DNA of 26,280 bases, from the NCBI GenBank assembly GCA_022447685.1, contig JAKVAO010000034.1, forward strand, positions 1-26,280, read 5' to 3'. Below the pieces are notes generated by a model. It saw only the letters and a program-made list of their open reading frames with translations, ran no database searches and was not told the DNA's origin. Below are positions 8,712 through 17,007 of this stretch, piece by piece (the first letter of the stretch is position 1; each line of letters starts with the position of its first letter). Source of the DNA: Candidatus Caenarcanales bacterium. GTDB lineage: Bacteria > Cyanobacteriota > Vampirovibrionia > LMEP-6097. Both the position numbers and the translations under genes were made by a program.

Positions 8712-11003
8712 TTGTCTTCTACAGCAAATAATTGGCAGTTCTGGAATGCGGAAAGACCGCATCCTCTTCGCCGTTTTAAGAAAGCTGGTGAGCGAGTCTT
8801 CTCTGGTATCGGCAGAAACATTAAAGGTAAAGTAAACGAAAGAAATATGCAGTATCAAAGAGAGATGAGTCTTGATGCTGATTCGACTAAACCTAATGAA
8901 GCAGCTGGTGTTTTAGATGATTTACCAGCAAAGCCTGAAGAATTAACTGTGATTGATATAGAATCAATCTTACATGACTTAGCTCCCAGTAAAGGTGATG
9001 GTAGTAACTCTTTTAATTACCAAGCACAAATTTTACTTCATGAAAATAGAGAGGATGCGATTCGTATCCTTGCAACTCTGGCGTCACCAAAGAATTTTAG
9101 TTCTTTAGATAATGAAGATAAAGAAAGAGCTGAAGCTGCAAGAGATGTTCTAAAAGCACTTGTGGATAACTCTAAACAATATCCAGCGAATAATAAACTT
9201 TTTGGGATTATAGACCTAAATAATAATGTTATGCGTAATGAAGAGGTCTATGACTATTCTCCAGAGGAAATTTTAGGCTCTGATCCTAATTCTGTAGAAT
9301 ATTTTGAAAGAATTCATGATTTCGTTGATAAACGTGTAAGAGATGATATCCGTTATTTTGATGATTTTGCAAAGAATACAGAAAAACAGTTTAAAAGAGT
9401 TGAAAAGCAATTGAACTCAAACTTTTATGCAAAAAATGGCTTTTTAGGTAAGGGTGTTAGAGCTAATCATGCTGCTGGTTTAGGTACAGTTATGGCTGAT
9501 GAAATGAGATTTTCACTAGGGAGAATCTTTACTGATCATGCTTTCCGTAAAGGGCTTGAATCACAACCTGGCGGGCAAGAAGTTTTATCAAAAATATTCA
9601 AAAAAATTGGCACTGGTTTAGCGCAGAATGTTCCAGTAGAAGGCTTAAGAAGTAGGCACTATACAGCTTTTATAAAGAAGGCTCAGAAGTTGCTTGAAAC
9701 TGCATCTAGTGATCCTAGCTTTGATAGTGCTAGGCAAGATTTAATAGATTCCGTTAGAGATAACGCTGAAGCAATTCAGAAACTTGAACTAGATGTTCTA
9801 GAGGCAAGGCAAATATACCGTGAAAATAAAACAGATCGTAACTATAATACACTTCAAGAGCTTAAAGATAATCTAGAAACTATGAAAAGAGAAATAAATG
9901 GTTTTTATAATTCTTTTAATGAAGGTTTAGTAGCTTTCGGTGATGATATTAACGTTAAAGAGCTGTTTTATGAAAAACTCTTCGGTGAGTCTGATAACCC
10001 AGATGATAGGCAGAAAGCTTTATCTAAATTTCTAGGTATTGATAAAATTCATACTGAACTTTCAGTTATCCAGCCAGCTGAGGTGAAAGCTAATACTCCG
10101 CTTACTGGTATCGGTCAGATGAAAGGTTTTGCTTTAACTGGCGTAAGAGATGATTACCAAAAAGCAAAAACTAAAGCAACTGAAGCAAAGCAAACATATG
10201 ATAATTTGATATCTTCAGCGAACCAGCAAGAATATCTGAGAAATATTAATAGTAGTATAAGTGCTGGAAGTCCAGTGATTTTAGCTGGAAACAATATCAT
10301 CGAGCAGAACTATAATGCATTGGTTTCTGAGAAAGTGACTCAGTTAAATGAAATTACAACATTTACTCATGCTCCTAGTCCAAGTGGTAACACTCCTGTC
10401 ATTAATAGCATAGATTTAAATACTATAGATGGAATTAATGAAGCGGTAGTTAAGATTGAAAAACATATACGTGAATATGAAAATGATCCAGATGAAAACA
10501 GTAGAGCAGCTAATGGTGATAATTTAGAGAGGTATCGAAAGCTAAAATCAACTCTTGTTGCTTACTCTAATTGGGATGAGGTAACTGGATTGCGTTTGCA
10601 AATATCAGGTTCTCAGGCAGCACTTGCTGAGTTTCAATTACAAAAAGATGGGCAAAGTCAAGTACACCGAGCAAGAGATGCGTATGAAACTAGTCAAGCA
10701 GAGCTTGAGCAATATGAAGATTACAACTTTGTTCAATCTAAGTTAAAAGAGCATGCTGATAAATACTTTAATGGTGATCCAGATTTAGGATTGACTGGGT
10801 TTAACTTACAGATTGGGAAGTTTGTTATCGCGATGGAGCCAAGTCAAGAACAATTTGATAATCTACAGTTTGATCTAGAAACTATTGCTGATAACCAATA
10901 CACCGCAGCAGGAGATTTTCTCGATAATATTTCAGAGGTTATTGTTAAATTTATTAACCAATTCATTTTAAATATGTTTGGAAGTGGTAGTCAAGAAGCT
11001 TAA
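8712..11003 (+). CDS. Large uncharacterised protein, 763 aa; first member of large/small pair 1
   Basis: No family recognised. Translation starts at TTG behind a strong AAGGAG. The N-terminus (about residues 17-45) is basic and amphipathic (RRFKKAGERVF). Coiled-coil-like helix follows at 350-400 and again around 650-690. The final 25 residues form a hydrophobic or amphipathic helix (about 740-756, with ISEVIVKFINQFILNMF) and then a short polar tail. The 653-aa gene ends in a similar way. No Sec signal is visible. It is followed after 15 bases by the 137-aa gene, so the two are surely cotranscribed. By analogy with secreted protein and chaperone pairs, the small protein could bind this one, perhaps its terminal helix; that is inference. 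Confidence 0.88.
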   Translation: MSSTANNWQFWNAERPHPLRRFKKAGERVFSGIGRNIKGKVNERNMQYQREMSLDADSTKPNEAAGVLDDLPAKPEELTVIDIESILHDLAPSKGDGSNSFNYQAQILLHENREDAIRILATLASPKNFSSLDNEDKERAEAARDVLKALVDNSKQYPANNKLFGIIDLNNNVMRNEEVYDYSPEEILGSDPNSVEYFERIHDFVDKRVRDDIRYFDDFAKNTEKQFKRVEKQLNSNFYAKNGFLGKGVRANHAAGLGTVMADEMRFSLGRIFTDHAFRKGLESQPGGQEVLSKIFKKIGTGLAQNVPVEGLRSRHYTAFIKKAQKLLETASSDPSFDSARQDLIDSVRDNAEAIQKLELDVLEARQIYRENKTDRNYNTLQELKDNLETMKREINGFYNSFNEGLVAFGDDINVKELFYEKLFGESDNPDDRQKALSKFLGIDKIHTELSVIQPAEVKANTPLTGIGQMKGFALTGVRDDYQKAKTKATEAKQTYDNLISSANQQEYLRNINSSISAGSPVILAGNNIIEQNYNALVSEKVTQLNEITTFTHAPSPSGNTPVINSIDLNTIDGINEAVVKIEKHIREYENDPDENSRAANGDNLERYRKLKSTLVAYSNWDEVTGLRLQISGSQAALAEFQLQKDGQSQVHRARDAYETSQAELEQYEDYNFVQSKLKEHADKYFNGDPDLGLTGFNLQIGKFVIAMEPSQEQFDNLQFDLETIADNQYTAAGDFLDNISEVIVKFINQFILNMFGSGSQEA

Positions 11004-11018
11004 TTTAAGGAGAAATTA

Positions 11019-11432
11019 ATGGCAAATTTGAATTTCATTCAAGATACTGTTAAAAGAGTAGATGAGCAAAAGAAAAAAGAAAGAAGATATAAGATGGCTA
11101 TGTATTTTCTAAGAAACTATGATAAAGGCTCAGAATGGTTAATTAAAGAGAACTTAAAGCTATTATATTTTTATAAAGATTTTGACTTTGTTCTTGAAGC
11201 TGTTAAGAATTTACAAGAAAAAGTTAAAAGTGATTATCTATCAAAGTATATCGAACAGTTTTTAGATGGAACTTTAGATGTAGACGACATTATTAAATCA
11301 CAAGAGAAAATGGCAAAGCAAAAGGAAATGAAAAATAACTTTAGATCACGTTTGCAAAGTCAGGAAAGTGAAAATGATGTCGCAAATGACATGATTAATC
11401 TTAAAAATTTCTGTCAAAAACAAGTTCATTAA
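11019..11432 (+). CDS. Small charged protein, 137 aa; partner of the 763-aa gene
   Basis: The ATG at 11019 follows AAGGAG at 11007-11012, 15 bases after the preceding stop. The protein is short, soluble and Lys/Glu-rich and is predicted helical. Residues 45-91 align without gaps to residues 48-94 of the 144-aa protein at 13452, sharing among others F57, V58, E60, K70, D72-Y73-L74, I78, L82-D83-G84, D87, D90 and I91 (numbering of this protein). The two are therefore paralogues, each placed directly after a large gene. Size, charge and position suit a dedicated chaperone, adaptor or antitoxin-like partner, but no known family is recognisable. Confidence 0.88.
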   Translation: MANLNFIQDTVKRVDEQKKKERRYKMAMYFLRNYDKGSEWLIKENLKLLYFYKDFDFVLEAVKNLQEKVKSDYLSKYIEQFLDGTLDVDDIIKSQEKMAKQKEMKNNFRSRLQSQESENDVANDMINLKNFCQKQVH

Positions 11433-11473
11433 AACATTGTATATACAGGTGAATGGCACCATTTGGTTAAAAT

Positions 11474-13435
11474 ATGTTCCAAGGACTTATAGCAAGTATA
11501 TCGACCTATACCCCGAAAAATAATATAGTCGGTATTAATACTTCTGATCGTGAAGAGGCTTATGAGTCTGCACAGAGAAGAAAAAGAACTCCAGAAAATT
11601 CTTGGGATCAGTTAGGTTTAAGTCTTGATAATGAATTAGTTTATAAAGGTGAAGAAACTTTTGAAGAATTAATAAAGAAATCTGGCGATAGAATCGTTAA
11701 TGATGCTAGCGCTATGTTTAGGCTTATAGGTGTCGCGATTTCTAAACATACAGATGCTCACCGAGATGAAGCTAAGCGTGCTATCCAAGACGTACTTTAT
11801 GCTAAGCAGAATCAACCACTTGATAGAACAATCGCTCTTTTAGCAAAGGGGGTTGAAAACCATTCTCGTGAGAATCAACTTTCGGTAGCTTTTGATTTAA
11901 TTGAAAGTTTAAACTTAAATAGTTTTTCTGTTGATAGTGCAAGGATTGAGCTTAAAACAAGGCTAGAGTTAAATGGTCCTGTCGGTGAAGCATTCCTTGC
12001 TTATGGTAACCAATTAATCAATTATGCTCTTGGTGGAGATGGTAAGGAATTAAAAGAAGATGGAGAAGGTTTTACAACCAAATTTGAAGAGGTTCAAGGC
12101 TTACTTAAGGCAAATCCACAGCTAGCTGCAAAAGCAGCTAGAGTATACTCACAGACAGCAGATAAAATTTTCAATGAAAGTCCTCACAGCAATCCAAGTA
12201 ATTCATATAATGGTATTTTTGAAACTAGCTTGAAAAAAGCTTTAAGCTATCCTGTTGGTCACCCTGAATATAATTCAGGTGTTCAGTCTTTCCAAGACAC
12301 TGTTAAAGATCATGTCGAGAGAAGTACAAGATCTCAAGTGGAAATTAATCAACTTCAAGAATTAAAAGCAGATATTAAAAGGCTAAGCCCTTCTTTGAAG
12401 TCTCAGGCAAGCATTAAGAAAATTCAAGATAAAATAAACATTCTTCAGCAAAGTTTGCAGGAAGATACTAATAATTTTAATGAAGCAGTTGACCATTTAG
12501 GTTTTAGTTTAGCGAAAGCAACCTTAATCACAAATAATCCAAATGCTACTGGTTTAGAAAGATTATTCGTAGAGGCACTGGTTAATGAAACTAATGGTAA
12601 TACGATAATGAAAAGCTTACTCTCTGATGAGCAATTAGAAAATAGTGTCGAAGCGATAAAGGGTAACTCTGGAACAAGTGGTCTTGAACAAAGTATCGTT
12701 ACTATCAGTTCTGAGCTGCAAACAGAAATTAATACTTTAAATACTGATCTTGCAAGTCAAGAAGCCAGTTTTAACTCGGCATTCTTGATTGATGATCCTG
12801 TTGGAGTTAATAGACAAGCTAAGGCAAGAGATTTGCTTGATGGTATTGAGCTTGCTGAAGGGGAAAGAGCTGAAGCGTTAAGAACGGAATTAAGAACACG
12901 AGTGCAGGATGTTAATGCTAATTACAGTGACTCTGAATTCAAATTACTTCTCTATGATTTTCTATTAAATCAAAGAGAACTCGGCGTGAAGTCTATGATC
13001 CATAATGAAAACCTGGATTCTGTAAATCCTTATATCTTAAAAGATCAAAGTCTTGCTGAATTAGAAGAATTAAGAGATTTAAATAAAAGTATTATAGAAA
13101 TTTCTAAGCAAAGAGATGATTTGAATAGCTATGATACTGAGTCACAGCAAATAGAATTACGTCAAAATATTAGAAATGAATTTTTATCAGTAGCAAGTCT
13201 TAAGTTTACTCAGGTACTAGGTTCATTCGTTTCTGATCAAAATGCAGATTTAGTAGTAGATGTAGTCCAAGAATATGGCGATAAGTTAGTTAATAGACTT
13301 GAAACTGCTGATTCTGATGCCACTATCTCAGGTAATTCAGTACTTAGTTCTGGAGAGGCATCTAGCCAGTCTCTTTTAGTGGCTATAAAAAGATTTTTGA
13401 AAATAATATCAGATGTTTTTGATTCTAAGGGTTAA
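11474..13435 (+). CDS. Large uncharacterised protein, 653 aa; first member of large/small pair 2
   Basis: No family recognised. The ATG at 11474 is the first available start because an in-frame TAA lies two codons upstream. It has no good Shine-Dalgarno, so translation may depend on coupling or on a leader hairpin (GGTG/CACC near 11449-11461). Residues 35-38 are RRKR. A coiled coil is likely at 288-330 and more helix at 520-575. The last 20 residues are an amphipathic helix (SLLVAIKRFLKIISDVF) with a polar tail, as in the 763-aa protein. Beyond that end I see no clear homology between the two large proteins. The 144-aa partner gene begins 16 bases after the stop. Confidence 0.87.
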   Translation: MFQGLIASISTYTPKNNIVGINTSDREEAYESAQRRKRTPENSWDQLGLSLDNELVYKGEETFEELIKKSGDRIVNDASAMFRLIGVAISKHTDAHRDEAKRAIQDVLYAKQNQPLDRTIALLAKGVENHSRENQLSVAFDLIESLNLNSFSVDSARIELKTRLELNGPVGEAFLAYGNQLINYALGGDGKELKEDGEGFTTKFEEVQGLLKANPQLAAKAARVYSQTADKIFNESPHSNPSNSYNGIFETSLKKALSYPVGHPEYNSGVQSFQDTVKDHVERSTRSQVEINQLQELKADIKRLSPSLKSQASIKKIQDKINILQQSLQEDTNNFNEAVDHLGFSLAKATLITNNPNATGLERLFVEALVNETNGNTIMKSLLSDEQLENSVEAIKGNSGTSGLEQSIVTISSELQTEINTLNTDLASQEASFNSAFLIDDPVGVNRQAKARDLLDGIELAEGERAEALRTELRTRVQDVNANYSDSEFKLLLYDFLLNQRELGVKSMIHNENLDSVNPYILKDQSLAELEELRDLNKSIIEISKQRDDLNSYDTESQQIELRQNIRNEFLSVASLKFTQVLGSFVSDQNADLVVDVVQEYGDKLVNRLETADSDATISGNSVLSSGEASSQSLLVAIKRFLKIISDVFDSKG

Positions 13436-13451
13436 TAAGGAGTAAAATAAT

Positions 13452-13886
13452 ATGAATACAGATCAACAGCTTGCAATGTTAAGACAGAAAAAAGATATTG
13501 AAGAAGGTAAAAGGACGCTAGAAAGAGAAAGTTCAGCTAGATACGTATTAAAAAGATTATCAGAAGAAACGAATAAGTATCTTTTAACTAGGTTAGTTAA
13601 ATATTGTTTCTTTATTTTAGATTTAAGCTTTGTCAGAGAAGGTTTGATAGATATCTATAGAACGACTAAGCTTGATTATTTAAAAGAAATGATCAGAGAT
13701 TTACATGACGGTAAAATTGATGCTTCAGATATATCTGAAGAAATTGACTTCTGGGATAATGCTGATAGAGTTCATCAAGAAGCACGAGAAGAAGCTCAAA
13801 GGGAATTTGAAATAGAGTTAGGGCTAAATGATGAGTTGATTAATCTTGATTCTCGTACTCATTTAAATAAAATTTATTATAGTTAA
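13452..13886 (+). CDS. Small charged protein, 144 aa; partner of the 653-aa gene
   Basis: The ATG at 13452 follows AAGGAG at 13437-13442. The product is a short, soluble helical protein and a paralogue of the 137-aa protein at 11019. The conserved core runs from residue 48 to 94 and includes FV at 60-61, LDYL at 74-77, DG at 86-87 and the ASDI end. The C-terminal third is acidic and different from its paralogue, which would fit binding to a different large partner. It is the last gene of the plus-strand run. No intrinsic terminator with a T-run is visible after it. Confidence 0.87.
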   Translation: MNTDQQLAMLRQKKDIEEGKRTLERESSARYVLKRLSEETNKYLLTRLVKYCFFILDLSFVREGLIDIYRTTKLDYLKEMIRDLHDGKIDASDISEEIDFWDNADRVHQEAREEAQREFEIELGLNDELINLDSRTHLNKIYYS

Positions 13887-13927
13887 GTTTTATAGAATAT
13901 ATTTTGTAAAGGAAGTTAAGTAAAGAT

Positions 13928-14056
13928 TTAAGGTAAAAGCTTTAATATCTCTTTTGCTTGTTCGGGGTCTGTTATATATTCTGATTTGAATTTTTTTCCT
14001 GTTGTAGTGTTACTAACCCTTACAGGAGTTACGCGAAACTCCTGTAAAAGTGGAGT
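13928..14056 (-). pseudogene. Orphan C-terminal coding fragment, 42 codons
   Basis: Minus-strand frame open from 14056 to a TAA at 13928-13930, without any start codon. It translates as plausible protein, including the stretches EFRVTPVRVSNTTTGKKF and EYITDPEQAKEILKLLP before the stop. The composition looks like the real C-terminus of a gene whose front is missing. It resembles no other protein in the window. It meets the broken 701-like copy at about 14045, in a different frame. It may be the target gene into which the duplicated block was joined. I do not recognise the family. Confidence 0.45.
14020..14047. repeat. Inverted repeat, 11-bp arms and 6-base loop
   Basis: The arms TTACAGGAGTT (14020-14030) and AACTCCTGTAA (14037-14047) are perfect complements around ACGCGA. 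There is no T-run on either side, so it is a poor terminator. A second, weaker hairpin (TGGAGT/ACTCCA, 14051-14067) lies next to it and shares the GGAGT/ACTCC core. The repeat sits where the 701-like remnant meets the unrelated fragment, so it may mark a recombination junction rather than act as an RNA element. Confidence 0.6.
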
Positions 14057-14280
14057 TTATGACTCCAGTGCCATAAAATTATTTCTGGTTGGTTAGAATC
14101 TATGGTAATGATGTCCTTTTCTTGAGCGTTTTTAGTATCATTTGTGAATAATTCTGGATGGTGTGAAATTAATTCATTGATGATTTTTTGCTCTAAATCA
14201 GTATGTGGTGAAAGGGTTTGAGCAATTCTTTTGGTGTTTTCTACCTGATTATCTGTGAATAAGTGACTGTATAGTTCCTT
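14029..14280 (-). pseudogene. Broken, internally deleted copy of the 701-aa DUF3370-like gene
   Basis: The minus-strand translation begins KELYSHLFTDNQ and matches MELYSPLFTENQ of the intact gene, with the ATG replaced by AAG (14278-14280). Homology runs through codon 50 (NDTK). It then jumps at 14130/14131 straight to codon 222 (NAQEK, IITIDSNQPE), so 171 codons (513 bases, equivalent to 18451-18963) are missing in frame. A one-base insertion near 14075 relative to 18396 then shifts the frame, and a stop follows at 14029-14031. It lies just after the 878-aa gene exactly as the intact gene lies after the 372-aa gene, with the same 34-base spacing. It is clearly a dead duplicate. Confidence 0.85.
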
Positions 14281-14719
14281 AAATTCACTATTTATGCGGC
14301 TTCAAGTTCTGGTGCTAGGGAGTAGCTATTTTACTCAGAAGGTCATCTGATAGACTACTGAACGGTATATATTGACCATCATTAGAAACTAAAAAACCTG
14401 GTTGATCTTTCGTTACTTTATATTGGAACTTACCATTAACTTTTTCTTTTGGTATAACTACTACTGCTTTTTCAAACTCTGAGTTAGCAAGGTAGATGAC
14501 ATCTGCTACTGTTTTCTTTTGTGTTTCATTATTCTGTATTCTAACTGAAAGAACATTTAGTTTGTCAGTTCCTGCTCTTCGAACACCATTAGAATCTTTA
14601 CCGACTATACTTAATTTCTTAGTGTTTGAATTCTGTAAGAATAAGTCTATTGCAGTATTTGCAACTTCAGATGTTCCTGGAGTGGGTCCGTCAGAATCTC
14701 TTTTGAAGTTATCAATAAA
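14131..14719. repeat. Direct repeat copy 1, 589 bp
   Basis: Gap-free match to 18964-19552 at a constant offset of 4833; anchors at 14280/19113, 14315/19148 and 14708/19541 all agree. It covers the 3-prime end of the 878-aa gene, the 34-base spacer and the first 50 codons of the broken 701-like copy. Scattered substitutions only, so the duplication is not brand new. A further homologous piece, 14045-14130 against 18366-18450, lies beyond the 513-base deletion. Confidence 0.85.
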
Positions 14720-16951
14720 ATTAGATATCTCTGTAGTATCACCTTGTACAAATTCGTGTTTTAAGTCAGAAGTAGGACTCTTTGTCGTTTTAGGACTTCC
14801 ATTTTCTACAATCTTGACTTTATAAGGTGGGGTACTGTCTCCAGTGTTGACCATGTCAACCTCAATTGATGCCACCTCTGGACCGAATTTTAAACTAGGT
14901 AAAAGATCTACTTCTTGCCCAAAGCCGATACTTACATGTTTTGAGTGTTTAATGTCTTTACCTTGTGAGTCTTTAATACGGTTACCATTTTTATCTTTTA
15001 GGTAAACATTAATAGTTCCTCTGAAAGCCGCTTGGTCACTTCTACCACCACCAGCAAAAGAACTAAATTTGATTTTGAAATTTTTATCAGCATCTCCTCC
15101 AGAGCGAAAATCACTCACATTGTAGTTTAATTTATACCTAGTTCCGTAATTACCGAAATTCTGATGTCTATTTGAAGAATATCCATAACTAGCGAGATCT
15201 GCATACTTAGTTTCACCACCTTCTTCATAGGTAACAGCTTCTCCATTTTGATTTCTATCACTATTCAATTCTGAAATTGCTATTTCTGATTCTGCTAGTA
15301 CATCCCCTTTTTTAGTAGAGTCTCCTATGACTATATTGTCGTTGATATTGTACTCAGATCCAACATATAAACCAGTTGCTCTTCCAACCTCATTCTTTTC
15401 ATATTTTTGGTAGTGCCTTCTATTAACAAATTTCTTGCTATCTAACTGGGCTTGGACAGCAGCTTCAAAAGAACCATTATGAGCATTAAGCTCTGCTTGA
15501 GTTACTACTGCACCGATAAGTTTAGTTGAGCCTTTAATCTCACCATTTATATTTAAATTTACAGCTTCATTTCCATTCGTTCTTGCTGCGGTTATTAATT
15601 TTAATGATCCTTTTTTATCTGAAGGATTATTGTCTTTAGGGACAGTAATATTTTTTTTAACTCTGCTATCTATTTTCCCAGATAAAACTTCTAAACCGGC
15701 ACCGTCACCTGGACCAATTGTCTTTTCACCTTTAGTAAGATTGTCATGTACCCCTCTATATTTACCTCTAGCAAAGCTTGACTCACTATTCGTTGCAATA
15801 CCAGCCGTTTCTATATCTATCTTTGTTTCAGTATTTGAGTTGTTTTGAGCTAGATATACTACATATGAAGGTTGCCCAGTTTTAACTATATGGTGTCCTG
15901 AGATTTGAAATTTTTCATTTCTTAATTCATAGTTAGGCATCTTCACAGTATCTCGTTTTTTTGTAATTCGGTTTGTAAAGGAACCTTCATGACCTGTAGT
16001 AGAGAATATAATACCTGAGTTGTAAACATTTTCTGGAGCATTTGTATGGAAAACTTTTATATCATTCATGCCTTCTTCTTTCTTGTAAGATTCAAATAGC
16101 TGGTCAGTGCTTAGGCTAGGATTTTCTAAGACTAAATTTTTAGAAAGAATGGCATACTTTTTAAGAGTATTTTCGTTCCTTTTTTCATAGGTGTGAGTAT
16201 TTTCAAGATATTTCGCCATCAGTTTTAGGGCTTTTTTGTAATCTTCATTCTTTAAATCTTTAAACTCTTCTCCCATTATTCTGAGTGCTTGATTCATCAC
16301 TTGTGTTTCATCTTCTTGGCGTCCAAAATAGCTAACATTAATACTTTCTGCAAACTCAACTAATTCATCCTGAATTTCTTTCATATCGGCAATGCTTTTT
16401 GACTTAAGAAATTCTGTTAGATTTGATGCTTGTTTTGAGATTCGATCAATTTTTTTATGGCTACCAATCTGTCTATGAATGTCTTCGGTTAGGTTATATA
16501 AATAGAACTTGTCTTTAGGACTTAAGTCTTGACCTGTAGGGTCTTTATCAGGCATTTTTCTTAAAAATTCTTCTAGTGGTGGCTTTAGCCTCTCCTCATA
16601 AACCTTTGGGTCATGATATGCCTTGTGAAGAGTCGCTTCTTTATAATAATGACCATATAGGTCTGTTCCTAAATCACTATATATTACCCAGTTTAAATCT
16701 TTTGCTTTTATACCTAAGTCACTGTGTAATTTCCAGCCAAAAGTCTTAAATCCTCTTCTCGTATTATTTAAAGTTCCACCTATGAGCTTAAATGGAGCCC
16801 CTAGGAAATCTTTAAAGAAATAGCCAGCTGGTGTTCTAGGTTCAGGTCTTACTATATTTAATTTTTTGAAATTTTTAACGGCATTAGGATCTTTGAAGAG
16901 TTTAGAACCCTGATCTGGATATTCAGGACTTTCGTTCCATACTCTAACCAT
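14315..16951 (-). CDS. DUF3370-like protein fused to a duplicated C-terminal domain, 878 aa
   Basis: The ATG is at 16949-16951, 56 bases after the stop of the 701-aa gene, so it is probably the last gene of that operon. Residues 1-295 are a unique, basic and helical region. Residues about 300-715 resemble the DUF3370 family I recall from cyanobacteria: a GHHI motif at 352-355, an NFGNYGTRYKLNYNV block at 598-612, a G-x-x-x-QAAFRGTINVYL block and a STPPYKVKI end near 706-714. The 701-aa protein has the same landmarks (NHGDYHAKYKFKLNV, STPAPRVDVI). Residues about 735-878 are a separate domain that is nearly identical to the end of the 372-aa protein. No signal peptide is visible, so how it would leave the cell is unclear. 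Function unknown; paralogy is firm and the DUF3370 name moderate. Confidence 0.88.
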   Translation of the reverse strand: MVRVWNESPEYPDQGSKLFKDPNAVKNFKKLNIVRPEPRTPAGYFFKDFLGAPFKLIGGTLNNTRRGFKTFGWKLHSDLGIKAKDLNWVIYSDLGTDLYGHYYKEATLHKAYHDPKVYEERLKPPLEEFLRKMPDKDPTGQDLSPKDKFYLYNLTEDIHRQIGSHKKIDRISKQASNLTEFLKSKSIADMKEIQDELVEFAESINVSYFGRQEDETQVMNQALRIMGEEFKDLKNEDYKKALKLMAKYLENTHTYEKRNENTLKKYAILSKNLVLENPSLSTDQLFESYKKEEGMNDIKVFHTNAPENVYNSGIIFSTTGHEGSFTNRITKKRDTVKMPNYELRNEKFQISGHHIVKTGQPSYVVYLAQNNSNTETKIDIETAGIATNSESSFARGKYRGVHDNLTKGEKTIGPGDGAGLEVLSGKIDSRVKKNITVPKDNNPSDKKGSLKLITAARTNGNEAVNLNINGEIKGSTKLIGAVVTQAELNAHNGSFEAAVQAQLDSKKFVNRRHYQKYEKNEVGRATGLYVGSEYNINDNIVIGDSTKKGDVLAESEIAISELNSDRNQNGEAVTYEEGGETKYADLASYGYSSNRHQNFGNYGTRYKLNYNVSDFRSGGDADKNFKIKFSSFAGGGRSDQAAFRGTINVYLKDKNGNRIKDSQGKDIKHSKHVSIGFGQEVDLLPSLKFGPEVASIEVDMVNTGDSTPPYKVKIVENGSPKTTKSPTSDLKHEFVQGDTTEISNFIDNFKRDSDGPTPGTSEVANTAIDLFLQNSNTKKLSIVGKDSNGVRRAGTDKLNVLSVRIQNNETQKKTVADVIYLANSEFEKAVVVIPKEKVNGKFQYKVTKDQPGFLVSNDGQYIPFSSLSDDLLSKIATP

Positions 16952-17007
16952 AATATAACCCTACACATATAAAGTAATTAGTGTGGTTATTTTGACTTTT
17001 ACTAAAA

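Noticed and set aside
11444..11470. GGTG/CACC mini-hairpin before the 653-aa gene considered as a riboswitch or att site
   Set aside because: The stem is only four base pairs with a five-base loop; too short to support either call.
14020..14047. Hairpin considered as a terminator for the plus-strand operon
   Set aside because: No T-run follows on either strand (AAAAG to the right, GGGTTAG leftward), so intrinsic termination is unlikely.
14496..15848. Plus-strand open frames of 109 and 72 codons
   Set aside because: Antisense to the DUF3370-like 878-aa gene; a near-identical shadow (19329-19580) simply reflects the duplicated minus-strand DNA.
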